IMG/VR virus record: IMGVR_UViG_3300030118_002542
Location: 1-24,539 of that record
DNA: 24,539 bases
Origin: a virus
Strand: one strand, 5' to 3'
Position numbers and translations under genes: made by a program. The notes below the pieces were generated by a model, which did not search any database, was not told the origin of the DNA, and saw only the letters and a program-made list of their open reading frames with translations. Shown one piece after another: positions 1 to 7,967 of this stretch (within the stretch, counting starts at the first letter, position 1; the number at the start of each line of letters is the position of its first letter).

Positions 1-3000
1 GCTTCTTGTGAAATAACTTTACCAGCAAACTCAGGTTTTAACTTATATAATGGTACCTGACTTGTTTTACCATCTGATCTTTTATGTTTACCGTTTTCAA
101 TAACTGGCTCATAAAAAAAGTCAATTAATCTTTTCTTTAAACCTAAAGATCTACCTTTTACGCTAGGATCTACCACTATGTTTTCTCCTAACTCATTTAT
201 ATCTGCATCTTGTTTAGTGACATTTGTACTAGGTAAAGATCTTATAAGGTTTTTTACGTTGTTATCGTTATTGTAAAAGCTTTGTATGTTACCAGCTTCT
301 GATGCTTCTGGCACACCATTTTCATCTATTTTTTTAGCGTAAGTTAAGTTTTTAGCTGGATTTGTAATTTTTTCAGCTGGCACATTAAATATTTCAGCTG
401 CAACTTTACCAGTGTTTTTATCTTGAACTTGTTTAAACGTGTCTCCTTTTTGAACATCAATAGCTTCTATTATAGAGTTTTCTTTTTGTTTTATTTGTGG
501 AAAACCACTTAACATATTTACTTTTACTCTAGGCTCATCTAAAGATTTGTTTTCTTCTTTTGTTAAGTCATCAGCAAACTCTCTGTTTAAATCTTGTCTT
601 TGTTCGTTAATTTCTTGTAGGCTAAAATCAGGTATTACAGAAACATTTGGATCTGCAAAATGATCTAGCATCCTAAATCTTATTCTACCATTTAAAAAAC
701 CATACAATGTACCTCTTCCATCAAAGCTTCTATCGGCTTTTGACTCTAACATCCTAAGCGTAACATCATTTGTAAGCTCTTTTTTCATATCTACTATAGA
801 ATCAGGAGCAAAACCTTTTACTAAGTTAGGATATTTAGTAAACCAGTTATTAACTTGAGCTTCTACCATACCAGGTATTTCGCTCGTTAAGTTAATAGAG
901 TCTGGATTAAACTTATCTTGTACAAAAGTTGACACACCAGTTTCGTTATCTACAGTGCTAGCATCGTCAACAAGTTGTTGTAAATTTTGTTTTGTTCTAT
1001 CAACAACATCACTCTTTTTAGCGCCTTTTACTTCAGAAGCAACGTTAGTTCCAGCATCTTTTGCAGCTTTTAATTTACGTTTAGCAACAGGTGAAAGCTC
1101 ACCTTTTCTAAAGTTATCAATAAATTCTGTTAACCAAAAAGCAGCGTTACTATCAGTGTATATATTAAAGTCTTGATCTGCACCTAAACGTTTACCTAAT
1201 CTTGTTCTACCTAATTTATTTTTCCAACCTTCACCAGCTTTATTTTTTATATCGTTAAATTCAGTAGCAAAACTATCTCTCATTAAAAGATCTTGAACAG
1301 ATTTAGTATATTCATCTTTATATTGTTCTGATTGTTCTTCAAAACTTTTACCTTCTTGATATAAAAGCTTATCGTCAGTATCAACTAAACCATTAACTCT
1401 TTTTAAAGCTAAATCATGTACAGTTTTACTGTTTTTACCCATAAAACTATTCAGCTTATCTGCATAATTGTTTTTTTCTTCTACACTTTTAAAAGCATGA
1501 TCGTCTATAAAATGGCTTATTTCGTGAGACATAACAGTTCCTTGTAGTAAGTCTCCGTTGTCTAGATTTTTCTTAGCAGCTTCTTTGTCTTCAACGATGT
1601 ATTTATTGTCTATAATAACACCTTTTGCTCTACCGCTTTTAATAGCTTCACTTATATTATCTTTTTCTTCCTGTGATAAAGAATCTGAATCGTATACAGC
1701 TTTTTGTAAACCAGCTTGATCACCAGCATCAACTATTTCTAATTTTCCAAGCTGTTCGCCAGTTAAAATACTTGTAGCGTTTGTTCTACCTTCACTAGCT
1801 TGCATGTAAGCTTTTCTTTGATTTACTAAAAGATTTTTAGAAAAGTCTTCATATATAGCGTTTTCTAGCTCTGTTTTTTCTTGTTTAGTTAACTCTGCGT
1901 TTTTAGGATCGTTTATTATTTGATCTACTTGGTTTTTTACAAAAGGATCTGCTTTAGCTTTTTTAATATTATTATTAGTATTTTGCTCTCTCAAAGCATT
2001 TAATACCATTATAGCTTTTTCTCTTTTATTTGCTGCTTGATAATCTTTATTACCTTGCAGTTTTCTTTCCATAGCCTTACCAGCTTCGCCATAATTATTT
2101 TCAGCAAAATTATTATAATCTATTTTACCAGTTATTTTTTCTCTTAAATCTTGTATGGCTTTAAGTTTGTCTTGATATTTTGTTGCCTCACCTTTATCTA
2201 ATGATTTTATATAAGAATCTCTTTTTGCAGCAATAACTTTATTGTTATCATTTGGATTAACACCGGCAGCTTGATTTAAAAAGTTTTCTTCCATACCAGC
2301 TTTAATAAGCTTTTGTACGTTTTCACTACCGACAGATAAAGCATCAACCTCTAAACCTACAGAACCACCAGCTATATCATCTACTATAGATTTATATTCA
2401 TCAACATATATATCTTTCATATCACCTTGAGCATCTGATATTTTTAACTCAAGTTCTTTTAGTTTATTAAGCTGACCGTTTACTTGGTTTCTATATTCTT
2501 TTGATTGCATTTGTTCTACTATAGTAGAGTATGCAGAAAAAGTACCTGTTGTTGGTCCTGCAGAAACTATAGATGTTACAGCAACATCATCTAAGGTAGA
2601 AAAATCAAAGTCTTTACCTAGTATCAAACCATCATTTAATATATTAAGAGCTTCAATACTTGTTTCTTCAAATATTTCACCAGCTGTTTGTTTTGCTGTT
2701 GTACCGCCAAAAGCACCAAACGCCCTTAAGTTTGATCTGAATATTTTATTACTCATATCAAGTGTTGGCATGCTTAATCTTCTTGTTATAGCTAAAGTGT
2801 TAGGAACTGTACCAACAAGACTCATGACACCAGCTTCTATTAAACCAGACTGTATAGAAACTCTAAGCATTTTATCTCTACCAATATCTCCTTGTAATAT
2901 TACTCTTTCAAGATTAGATTTTGTAGTTAAAAACTCAAAATCACTCATATTAGCCCTGTTCTTTTCTAACTCTGCTAACTGTGTTTTAGCTAATTGAGCA

Positions 3001-5270
3001 CCTTCTTTGGCTATGCTTAACTCTAAATATTTATCAGAAGCAGAGTATGTTCCAAATAATGCTGGCGCTGTAAACCTAGCTAAAGCACTACCAGTACCAA
3101 AAACACCTCCAACAATACCAGTACCTGTCATTGCTATAATAGTATTAGCTCCTTGGGTAGAAGCTTCTCTAAGAGCAAACCTACCTTTTTGTCCTGTAGC
3201 TAAAGCTGTGGCGTAATCAATTTTCTTTTCTAAACCAACTTCAACACCTTCTTCCATTGATTTCTTTTTTTGCATTGCTGCTTCAGCATCTGTTAAAGCA
3301 AGAAAAGAATAACCTATACGTCTAAAACCATTTTGAAATTCTACGCTAGATATTTTAAATATATCAGACTCTCTAGTTGTTTGATCTACTAAACCTAAAG
3401 TTTCACCGTATTTGTTTTGCCAATTTAAATAATCATTTTTGTAATCATTTAGTGTATTATTAAAGTCTTCAACTTTATTATCTACGTATTTTCTCTTTTG
3501 TTCAAATCGTTTTTTAAATACTTTTATAGCTTCTTCGTCTTCACCATCAAAAATAAAATTACCATTTTCGTCCATTTTAACACTGACACCAGCTTCATTT
3601 GCTTCTGCGGCTAAAACTTTTAATTCGTTACCGTATTTTTTATATTCTTTTTGTAAAATAGACTCGCCTGTTGAAACAAAATCTTCAACATTTTTATCTA
3701 TTATTTTCTTTTCTTGTATAGAATTTCTTTGACCAACCTCAGCGCCAACTTCAATTAAATTTCTATTTGACTCTCTTATAGATTTATCTGTCTCTGATCT
3801 AACAATACCGTTTATTGTTTTTATTTCGTGTTTATGGATAGCCTGTTTTATTTGAGCATCCATGTAATTTATTTCTTTTAGATTATCTTCGCTTTCAGCT
3901 TGTCTAGGATCAAAGTTTGGGTTAGGTATTTTTTTATTAAATAAGGCTCTAGCTTTTTCTTTATCTTCACCTTCAGGTAAAGTATCTATAATAGAATTAA
4001 CATTAAGCATGTTTCCAACAACCTCGTTATCATCATTGTAAGCGCCACGGCCCCAAAATTCATCTGGCGTCATACCAGCTGATCCAGCAAAACCTTCTTG
4101 TATGTAATTCCAAATAGACATTTCTCTTTTGTCTTTTGAAATACCTTTTGCTAAATCCTCAAAAGAATCTTTAATTGAGTTTATAGTTTCTTCAGAAACA
4201 CCAGCGTCCTTTAAATAAGTAGAAACAAAATTAGAATAATCTTTTTTGTAAAAAGTGTTTCTTGCAAGCTGTTTGTATTCACCACTGTTAATAGCGCTTT
4301 CTTTTAAATTAGCACTTTTTTCAACAGAGTCATTGTATAAAACATCTGCATCACTAAGTATTTTAGTTACATCATCTTCCTGTGCGTTTTCAAATAAATA
4401 AGATCTTAGTTGATTTAATCCAGCGCCTACTCTACCAGGTTCAAAACCTACTTTATCTGTAATGTCTACACCGTTATAAGTTAACCTATCTTTACCATCA
4501 AGATTAGGATTTTCCTCGTATTTGTAACCAGCGCTGCCCCAAATATCGTTAAAACCATCGGCGTCATCAAACTGTAAACTACTTAAAAGATCTAAGTCTT
4601 TTTCATTGTTTTTGTAAAAATCATTAACTTCTTGAAAAGCTTCTAAACTATTTCTATCGTCTGGATCTAAAGTATAATTTTTACCATTTGGTAAGTTTAT
4701 GCTAACGTTAGCACCTACATCTTTAACGCTAATTCCTGGGTAGTTTGGACTAGCTTGTAGCTTTTGAGCTATAGTGTTTTCGTCTTTTGTAATCCAAGTT
4801 CTAGGATCGTTTTCATCAAAATCTTTTTTTGTAGCCTGTGTAAACTCAAGCTCAGTTGTATCATCAGACTCTCTTCTTTCATCTGCTAAATAAGCAGCAA
4901 CTTCGCCTTTATCTTTAGTCGCATCGTCTTCTACAGTTTCTTCATCAGAAGTTTCTTCTTCTACTATTTCTTTTATTACAGGAGCTTCTTCTTCCTTAAC
5001 ATCTTCTACAGCTACTATAGGCGCTCCTTGATTTGTTTGTTGTTGTGTATTATCTGACCTAGATTCAGGTAGACTTGGTAGGACATTGTTTTCAGAATTA
5101 TAATATTTATCTTCAAAAGAATCATAGTCTAAAGTATATTCTTCAGTAGAACGAACGTTATCGTATACTTTTCTTCTATAATCTGGGCTTTCAAACTTAG
5201 CCTTAAAAAGATCATAGCTTTCAGTATACCTACCATCTTGAGATAAAGTATTATATAAATTTTCTAACAT
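1..5270 (-). CDS. Giant virion cargo/ejection protein with HExxH metalloprotease motif (partial, 3' end outside window)
   Basis: From the ATG at 5270-5268 I read an open frame with no stop down to base 3 (1756 codons), so the C-terminus lies outside the window. Residues about 87-120 form a Glu/Asp-rich linker. Long charged helical stretches follow. Two Gly/Ala/Thr-rich apolar segments lie at about 705-740 and 888-913. The motif HEISH at residues 1249-1253 (bases 1512-1526), followed by FIDDH ending at His1258, is a zincin-type zinc site: two His ligands, catalytic Glu1250 and a possible third ligand His1258. The start follows the previous gene's TAG by 5 nt, and no Shine-Dalgarno is visible. 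Position after two smaller internal-virion-like genes, size and apolar segments suggest a protein packaged in the head and ejected with DNA, like the large cargo proteins of crAss-like phages or T7 gp16. The reading frame is certain, the peptidase motif is seen, and the role is inferred. Confidence 0.85.
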   Translation of the reverse strand, partial: MLENLYNTLSQDGRYTESYDLFKAKFESPDYRRKVYDNVRSTEEYTLDYDSFEDKYYNSENNVLPSLPESRSDNTQQQTNQGAPIVAVEDVKEEEAPVIKEIVEEETSDEETVEDDATKDKGEVAAYLADERRESDDTTELEFTQATKKDFDENDPRTWITKDENTIAQKLQASPNYPGISVKDVGANVSINLPNGKNYTLDPDDRNSLEAFQEVNDFYKNNEKDLDLLSSLQFDDADGFNDIWGSAGYKYEENPNLDGKDRLTYNGVDITDKVGFEPGRVGAGLNQLRSYLFENAQEDDVTKILSDADVLYNDSVEKSANLKESAINSGEYKQLARNTFYKKDYSNFVSTYLKDAGVSEETINSIKDSFEDLAKGISKDKREMSIWNYIQEGFAGSAGMTPDEFWGRGAYNDDNEVVGNMLNVNSIIDTLPEGEDKEKARALFNKKIPNPNFDPRQAESEDNLKEINYMDAQIKQAIHKHEIKTINGIVRSETDKSIRESNRNLIEVGAEVGQRNSIQEKKIIDKNVEDFVSTGESILQKEYKKYGNELKVLAAEANEAGVSVKMDENGNFIFDGEDEEAIKVFKKRFEQKRKYVDNKVEDFNNTLNDYKNDYLNWQNKYGETLGLVDQTTRESDIFKISSVEFQNGFRRIGYSFLALTDAEAAMQKKKSMEEGVEVGLEKKIDYATALATGQKGRFALREASTQGANTIIAMTGTGIVGGVFGTGSALARFTAPALFGTYSASDKYLELSIAKEGAQLAKTQLAELEKNRANMSDFEFLTTKSNLERVILQGDIGRDKMLRVSIQSGLIEAGVMSLVGTVPNTLAITRRLSMPTLDMSNKIFRSNLRAFGAFGGTTAKQTAGEIFEETSIEALNILNDGLILGKDFDFSTLDDVAVTSIVSAGPTTGTFSAYSTIVEQMQSKEYRNQVNGQLNKLKELELKISDAQGDMKDIYVDEYKSIVDDIAGGSVGLEVDALSVGSENVQKLIKAGMEENFLNQAAGVNPNDNNKVIAAKRDSYIKSLDKGEATKYQDKLKAIQDLREKITGKIDYNNFAENNYGEAGKAMERKLQGNKDYQAANKREKAIMVLNALREQNTNNNIKKAKADPFVKNQVDQIINDPKNAELTKQEKTELENAIYEDFSKNLLVNQRKAYMQASEGRTNATSILTGEQLGKLEIVDAGDQAGLQKAVYDSDSLSQEEKDNISEAIKSGRAKGVIIDNKYIVEDKEAAKKNLDNGDLLQGTVMSHEISHFIDDHAFKSVEEKNNYADKLNSFMGKNSKTVHDLALKRVNGLVDTDDKLLYQEGKSFEEQSEQYKDEYTKSVQDLLMRDSFATEFNDIKNKAGEGWKNKLGRTRLGKRLGADQDFNIYTDSNAAFWLTEFIDNFRKGELSPVAKRKLKAAKDAGTNVASEVKGAKKSDVVDRTKQNLQQLVDDASTVDNETGVSTFVQDKFNPDSINLTSEIPGMVEAQVNNWFTKYPNLVKGFAPDSIVDMKKELTNDVTLRMLESKADRSFDGRGTLYGFLNGRIRFRMLDHFADPNVSVIPDFSLQEINEQRQDLNREFADDLTKEENKSLDEPRVKVNMLSGFPQIKQKENSIIEAIDVQKGDTFKQVQDKNTGKVAAEIFNVPAEKITNPAKNLTYAKKIDENGVPEASEAGNIQSFYNNDNNVKNLIRSLPSTNVTKQDADINELGENIVVDPSVKGRSLGLKKRLIDFFYEPVIENGKHKRSDGKTSQVPLYKLKPEFAGKVISQE

Positions 5271-5275
5271 GCTTT

Positions 5276-6406
5276 CTAGTTAAGAGATCCTTTACCAGTT
5301 GATTTGCCGTAACCTAAAGGAGCATCGTAATTATTGTATTCAATTTGCTGGTTCATTGTCATAAACTCAGCTAAATATTCTTTTGCTATTTCAAAGTTTT
5401 CTGGCAGCTCCATCATTCTGGAAACTGCAACCTTATCTGTTTGGCTTAACTTTAAAAATTCTTCACCATATATTTCACCGTCTTTATTAACATCAGCTGT
5501 AAAAGTTGAGCCTTTTGGTATTTTCAAACCTAAACCTTTTGCTCTAACATTACTAAAATCTGGATGATCTTGAACAGATAATAAAAAGTTTGGTCCAAAA
5601 CCTAAATCACCTTTCATTAAAGAGTTTATATTATCTTTAGTTATTAAATCTTTATTTCTACGAATTTCACTGTTAAAATTAAAAGGTATATTTTTACTTT
5701 TATCAGCTCTTACTCTTTCTACACCTTCAAGTAAAGTTTTTATTTCTTCTGTAGGTCTTCTATTTCTAGTAACTATTTTATCCCACTCTGAAGCTGTTAT
5801 AGTTTTTTCTTCACCATTTAAGAGTATTTTCATATTTAAAGACTTATTTTTTTTATCATACACAGGTCCTATAAAATTTTTACCTTGCTTTGTCATTGCA
5901 GCAATTATTTTTTTAGAATCAGCGTCCATGTTGTCTAATAATTTAAGTTCTTTTAAACCATCAAAAACACCTTTCCAGTTTTGCTGTTGAGTAGCTCTTT
6001 CTTTTTGTTCTCTTAAAATTTTTTGTTGTAGTCTCGGATCCATAGAAGCGTCAAGAAAAGCTTTTCTTTCTTCTTCTTCTATTTGCATAAACTTATCATA
6101 AGTATCTCCAGTAGCCCAAGAACTTCTAGCGCCAAAAGCTTCCATACCTTCATCGTAAGCAGCGTTTGCTTCTTCTTCTTTTCTTTTCTCTTCAGCTGCT
6201 TCTTTAGCTTTTTGCTCTTCAAAACCTAGTAAAGTGTTTGTTATTTTTCCAGCTGTTTCAGTTATTTCATCAGTAACTCCAGTGGCAGCCTCATCAATAG
6301 TTTTAATTGTAGTTCCTGTATCTAAAGAACCTTTAACTCTATTTAAAATGTCTCCGCCTAAACTATAATTTAATGACCTGCTAGCAGGTGCTTTTCCTTT
6401 TGCCAT
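5276..6406 (-). CDS. Probable internal virion / cargo protein (376 aa)
   Basis: I do not recognise a named family. The 376-aa product is soluble and rich in Lys and Glu. It has a predicted helical, highly charged stretch at about residues 55-150 (runs such as KAKEAAEEKRKEEEANAAYD), followed by a mixed alpha/beta region and a short Gly/Ser tail. No signal peptide or membrane segment is seen. It starts 3 nt after the TAA of the 230-aa gene (TAA-AAT-ATG), in the same frame, and ends with TAG, 5 nt before the ATG of the giant protein. Lying between a gp14-like small protein and a giant probable ejection protein, it occupies the place of a middle-sized ejection protein such as T7 gp15. That comparison rests on gene order, not sequence similarity. 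Confidence 0.85.
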   Translation of the reverse strand: MAKGKAPASRSLNYSLGGDILNRVKGSLDTGTTIKTIDEAATGVTDEITETAGKITNTLLGFEEQKAKEAAEEKRKEEEANAAYDEGMEAFGARSSWATGDTYDKFMQIEEEERKAFLDASMDPRLQQKILREQKERATQQQNWKGVFDGLKELKLLDNMDADSKKIIAAMTKQGKNFIGPVYDKKNKSLNMKILLNGEEKTITASEWDKIVTRNRRPTEEIKTLLEGVERVRADKSKNIPFNFNSEIRRNKDLITKDNINSLMKGDLGFGPNFLLSVQDHPDFSNVRAKGLGLKIPKGSTFTADVNKDGEIYGEEFLKLSQTDKVAVSRMMELPENFEIAKEYLAEFMTMNQQIEYNNYDAPLGYGKSTGKGSLN

Positions 6407-6409
6407 ATT

Positions 6410-7102
6410 TTATGTTGTTGTTGAACCTGTAAATTGTGATAAATAATCTTGTCCTCCTGGTACTCCAGCTATTTGACCTGCCGTTGTGGCTAAATCACCA
6501 ACTGCACCAGCTACGTCTTCTACACCGCCGTACGCCATTCTAATAGCTTCTTCTCTTTTTGCTCTTGCAGCAGCAACTTCATCAGCCGACATACCCATTA
6601 AGCTAGAAACCTTGCCAAACTCAGCTTGTCTACTAATTAACTCACCTTCTCTTTCAAGACCTTGTAATCTAGCCTCTTCTTTAGCGGCAGCCATTTGATT
6701 AGCACTTTCTTGCTTACCTATTGAAGCAGCGGCTTTTTGAGCATCTAACGAACCTTGATTAGCCAGTGTTTGAGCTAAAGCAGCAATACCAGAACCGCCA
6801 GCAGCGCCTCTCATTTGCTGTAATATATTTGAACGTTGCTGTTCTTGTTGTTGTTTGATAAACTGAGCTTCTTCTTGATTAACAGTTAGATCTTCCATAG
6901 TATTTTCCATATTTAAATAAGGATTACTAGTATCTAAACTAGCATATAAAGCTTTGTTTTTATCAAGTTCTTCTTGAGCTTTAGCCTGCGCCTTAGCTGC
7001 TTTTCGAGCTTGTATAGTCCCTCCTATACTTTTAGCTATACCAACTGTCGCTTTAGTTGCAGCGGCAGCTATTGCTACAGTACCTACTATTGCAAACGAC
7101 AT
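6410..7102 (-). CDS. Probable internal virion (ejection) protein, T7 gp14-like in layout (230 aa)
   Basis: The 230-aa product begins with an apolar Ala/Val/Ile-rich segment (about residues 3-28), then a long Ala/Gln/Lys/Glu-rich helical region (about 30-190) with heptad-like patterning and runs such as QQQEQQRSN. It ends with a Gly-rich apolar segment (about 195-215) and a TGSTTT tail. An apolar N-terminus followed by an Ala/Gln-rich coiled body is typical of small podovirus internal virion proteins that enter the host envelope. The start follows the cupin gene's TAG by one codon (TAG-ATC-ATG), in the same frame, so translational coupling is likely. Assignment to the ejection set is inferred from composition and neighbours. 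Confidence 0.85.
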   Translation of the reverse strand: MSFAIVGTVAIAAAATKATVGIAKSIGGTIQARKAAKAQAKAQEELDKNKALYASLDTSNPYLNMENTMEDLTVNQEEAQFIKQQQEQQRSNILQQMRGAAGGSGIAALAQTLANQGSLDAQKAAASIGKQESANQMAAAKEEARLQGLEREGELISRQAEFGKVSSLMGMSADEVAAARAKREEAIRMAYGGVEDVAGAVGDLATTAGQIAGVPGGQDYLSQFTGSTTT

Positions 7103-7105
7103 GAT

Positions 7106-7561
7106 CTATTTATTTTTATTAATATACTGTTCATATTCTTTGTAATTTTTAGAAACTATTTCAGCTTCTAACTCATTTATATTTTGTGTATTTGTTGGGT
7201 TTTTGTGTATGTTTACAAAGATACTATCTTCATGCGCATATATAACTCTTTTTGCACCCGGTTGTGAAACTACATAGCAAGGCGCTATGTAATCTTGTTG
7301 TTCTGTTTCTGTAGTTACGGTTAACTTACCTGTTAATAAAAACCAAACATGTAAGTGATTATGTATCGCACCTATAACTGCACTATCTTTTTTCATATTC
7401 ATCTGCCTTACATATATTCCATCTGCAAACGAATGTTTTAGAGGAAACTCTTTACAGTTCATTATGTTTCCACCGTTATCTATAATGTTTTCATCTTCAG
7501 TATCTAACAGCAATTTTTCAAGTTCAAGTATTTTTTTTCTTGAAACTAAATTTTTTTCCAT
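7106..7561 (-). CDS. Cupin-fold protein, possible metal-binding (151 aa)
   Basis: The product has an N-terminal helical part (about residues 1-30) and a compact beta-rich domain at about 36-120 that reads as a single cupin barrel. The first motif has His67, His69 and His71 followed by WFLLTGKLTV with Gly78. The second has Pro101-Gly102, His110 and Asn117. The Glu expected in cupin motif 1 (HxH-x3/4-E) is absent, replaced by apolar residues, so metal binding, if any, would use the His cluster. A Lys/Asn-rich tail follows. Cupins include enzymes, sugar-binding proteins and non-catalytic structural proteins, and the sequence does not decide which. Flanked by virion genes on both sides, it could be a virion component or a small host-interaction gene. 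It ends with TAG. An AT-rich gap of 43 bases precedes it. Confidence 0.85.
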   Translation of the reverse strand: MEKNLVSRKKILELEKLLLDTEDENIIDNGGNIMNCKEFPLKHSFADGIYVRQMNMKKDSAVIGAIHNHLHVWFLLTGKLTVTTETEQQDYIAPCYVVSQPGAKRVIYAHEDSIFVNIHKNPTNTQNINELEAEIVSKNYKEYEQYINKNK

Positions 7562-7590
7562 AATATATGATTTAAGTATATATTATAGTT

Positions 7591-7604
7591 ACACTTTTTA
7601 GTGT
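7591..7604 (-). other. Small weak hairpin after the 120-aa gene
   Basis: Immediately after the TAA of the 120-aa gene, the minus strand reads ACACT-AAAA-AGTGT, a 5-bp stem with a 4-base loop. No T-tract follows. It is too small to call a terminator. It could slightly affect mRNA ends or be chance in AT-rich DNA. The following AT-rich stretch before the cupin ATG contains TATAAT on the minus strand (bases 7582-7587), but no convincing upstream promoter box. Confidence 0.25.
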
Positions 7605-7967
7605 TTATTTACTGCTAACGAATATATCAGCGCCAATACTAAATATTTCTGCTTTTCTTTGAGAGTTGTTTACAAACTTAACATCTGCAAAATAACCTAA
7701 TATACTACTAAGATTTGCTTTATTGTCTTTGCTAAAAAAAACAAAGTCAGTCGCACCATCATAAGTACCTGGTAAATTAGTATCTACAGTTACTACAGGT
7801 GAGTTTGACAAAGGATTTTGTATTCTAGTTATAGTACCTATTTCTGTAACAGGTTGACTATTTACTTTAAAACCAGCTGTAGTTGTTGTTGGTACAGTAT
7901 AAGCAGTATCTCCTACTTGGCAAGATACGTTTAGTGGTGCAGAAAATGTAAGTGTAAGTGTAGGCAT
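7605..7967 (-). CDS. Conserved small virion-module protein (120 aa), function unknown
   Basis: This short, beta-rich protein has an N-terminal half of alternating Thr/Val/Leu strands, then SKDNKANLSSILGYFADVKF (about residues 79-98) and an ending like GADIFVSSK. From memory, proteins with this C-terminal pattern (a small domain next to tail or structural genes) are common in marine phage genomes and are usually unannotated. Its ATG overlaps the TAA of the 2535-aa gene by one base (TAATG), a classic coupling junction, so it is probably translated with the tail protein and may be its chaperone, tip or decoration partner. No catalytic motif is seen. Confidence 0.85.
   Translation of the reverse strand: MPTLTLTFSAPLNVSCQVGDTAYTVPTTTTAGFKVNSQPVTEIGTITRIQNPLSNSPVVTVDTNLPGTYDGATDFVFFSKDNKANLSSILGYFADVKFVNNSQRKAEIFSIGADIFVSSK

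Noticed and set aside
955-1176. Plus-strand open frame inside the giant left gene
   Set aside because: Low-complexity Ser/Leu/Ala translation lying opposite a long continuous minus-strand gene; no leader or family resemblance.
6410-7102. Tape-measure protein
   Set aside because: The Ala/Gln-rich coil is suggestive, but at 230 aa with an apolar N-terminus next to a giant cargo gene it fits a short-tailed phage ejection protein better.
7562-7604. Promoter before the cupin gene
   Set aside because: A TATAAT-like string exists on the minus strand, but the gap is nearly all A/T and has no matching upstream element, neither a -35 box nor a Bacteroidota-type TTTG pair.
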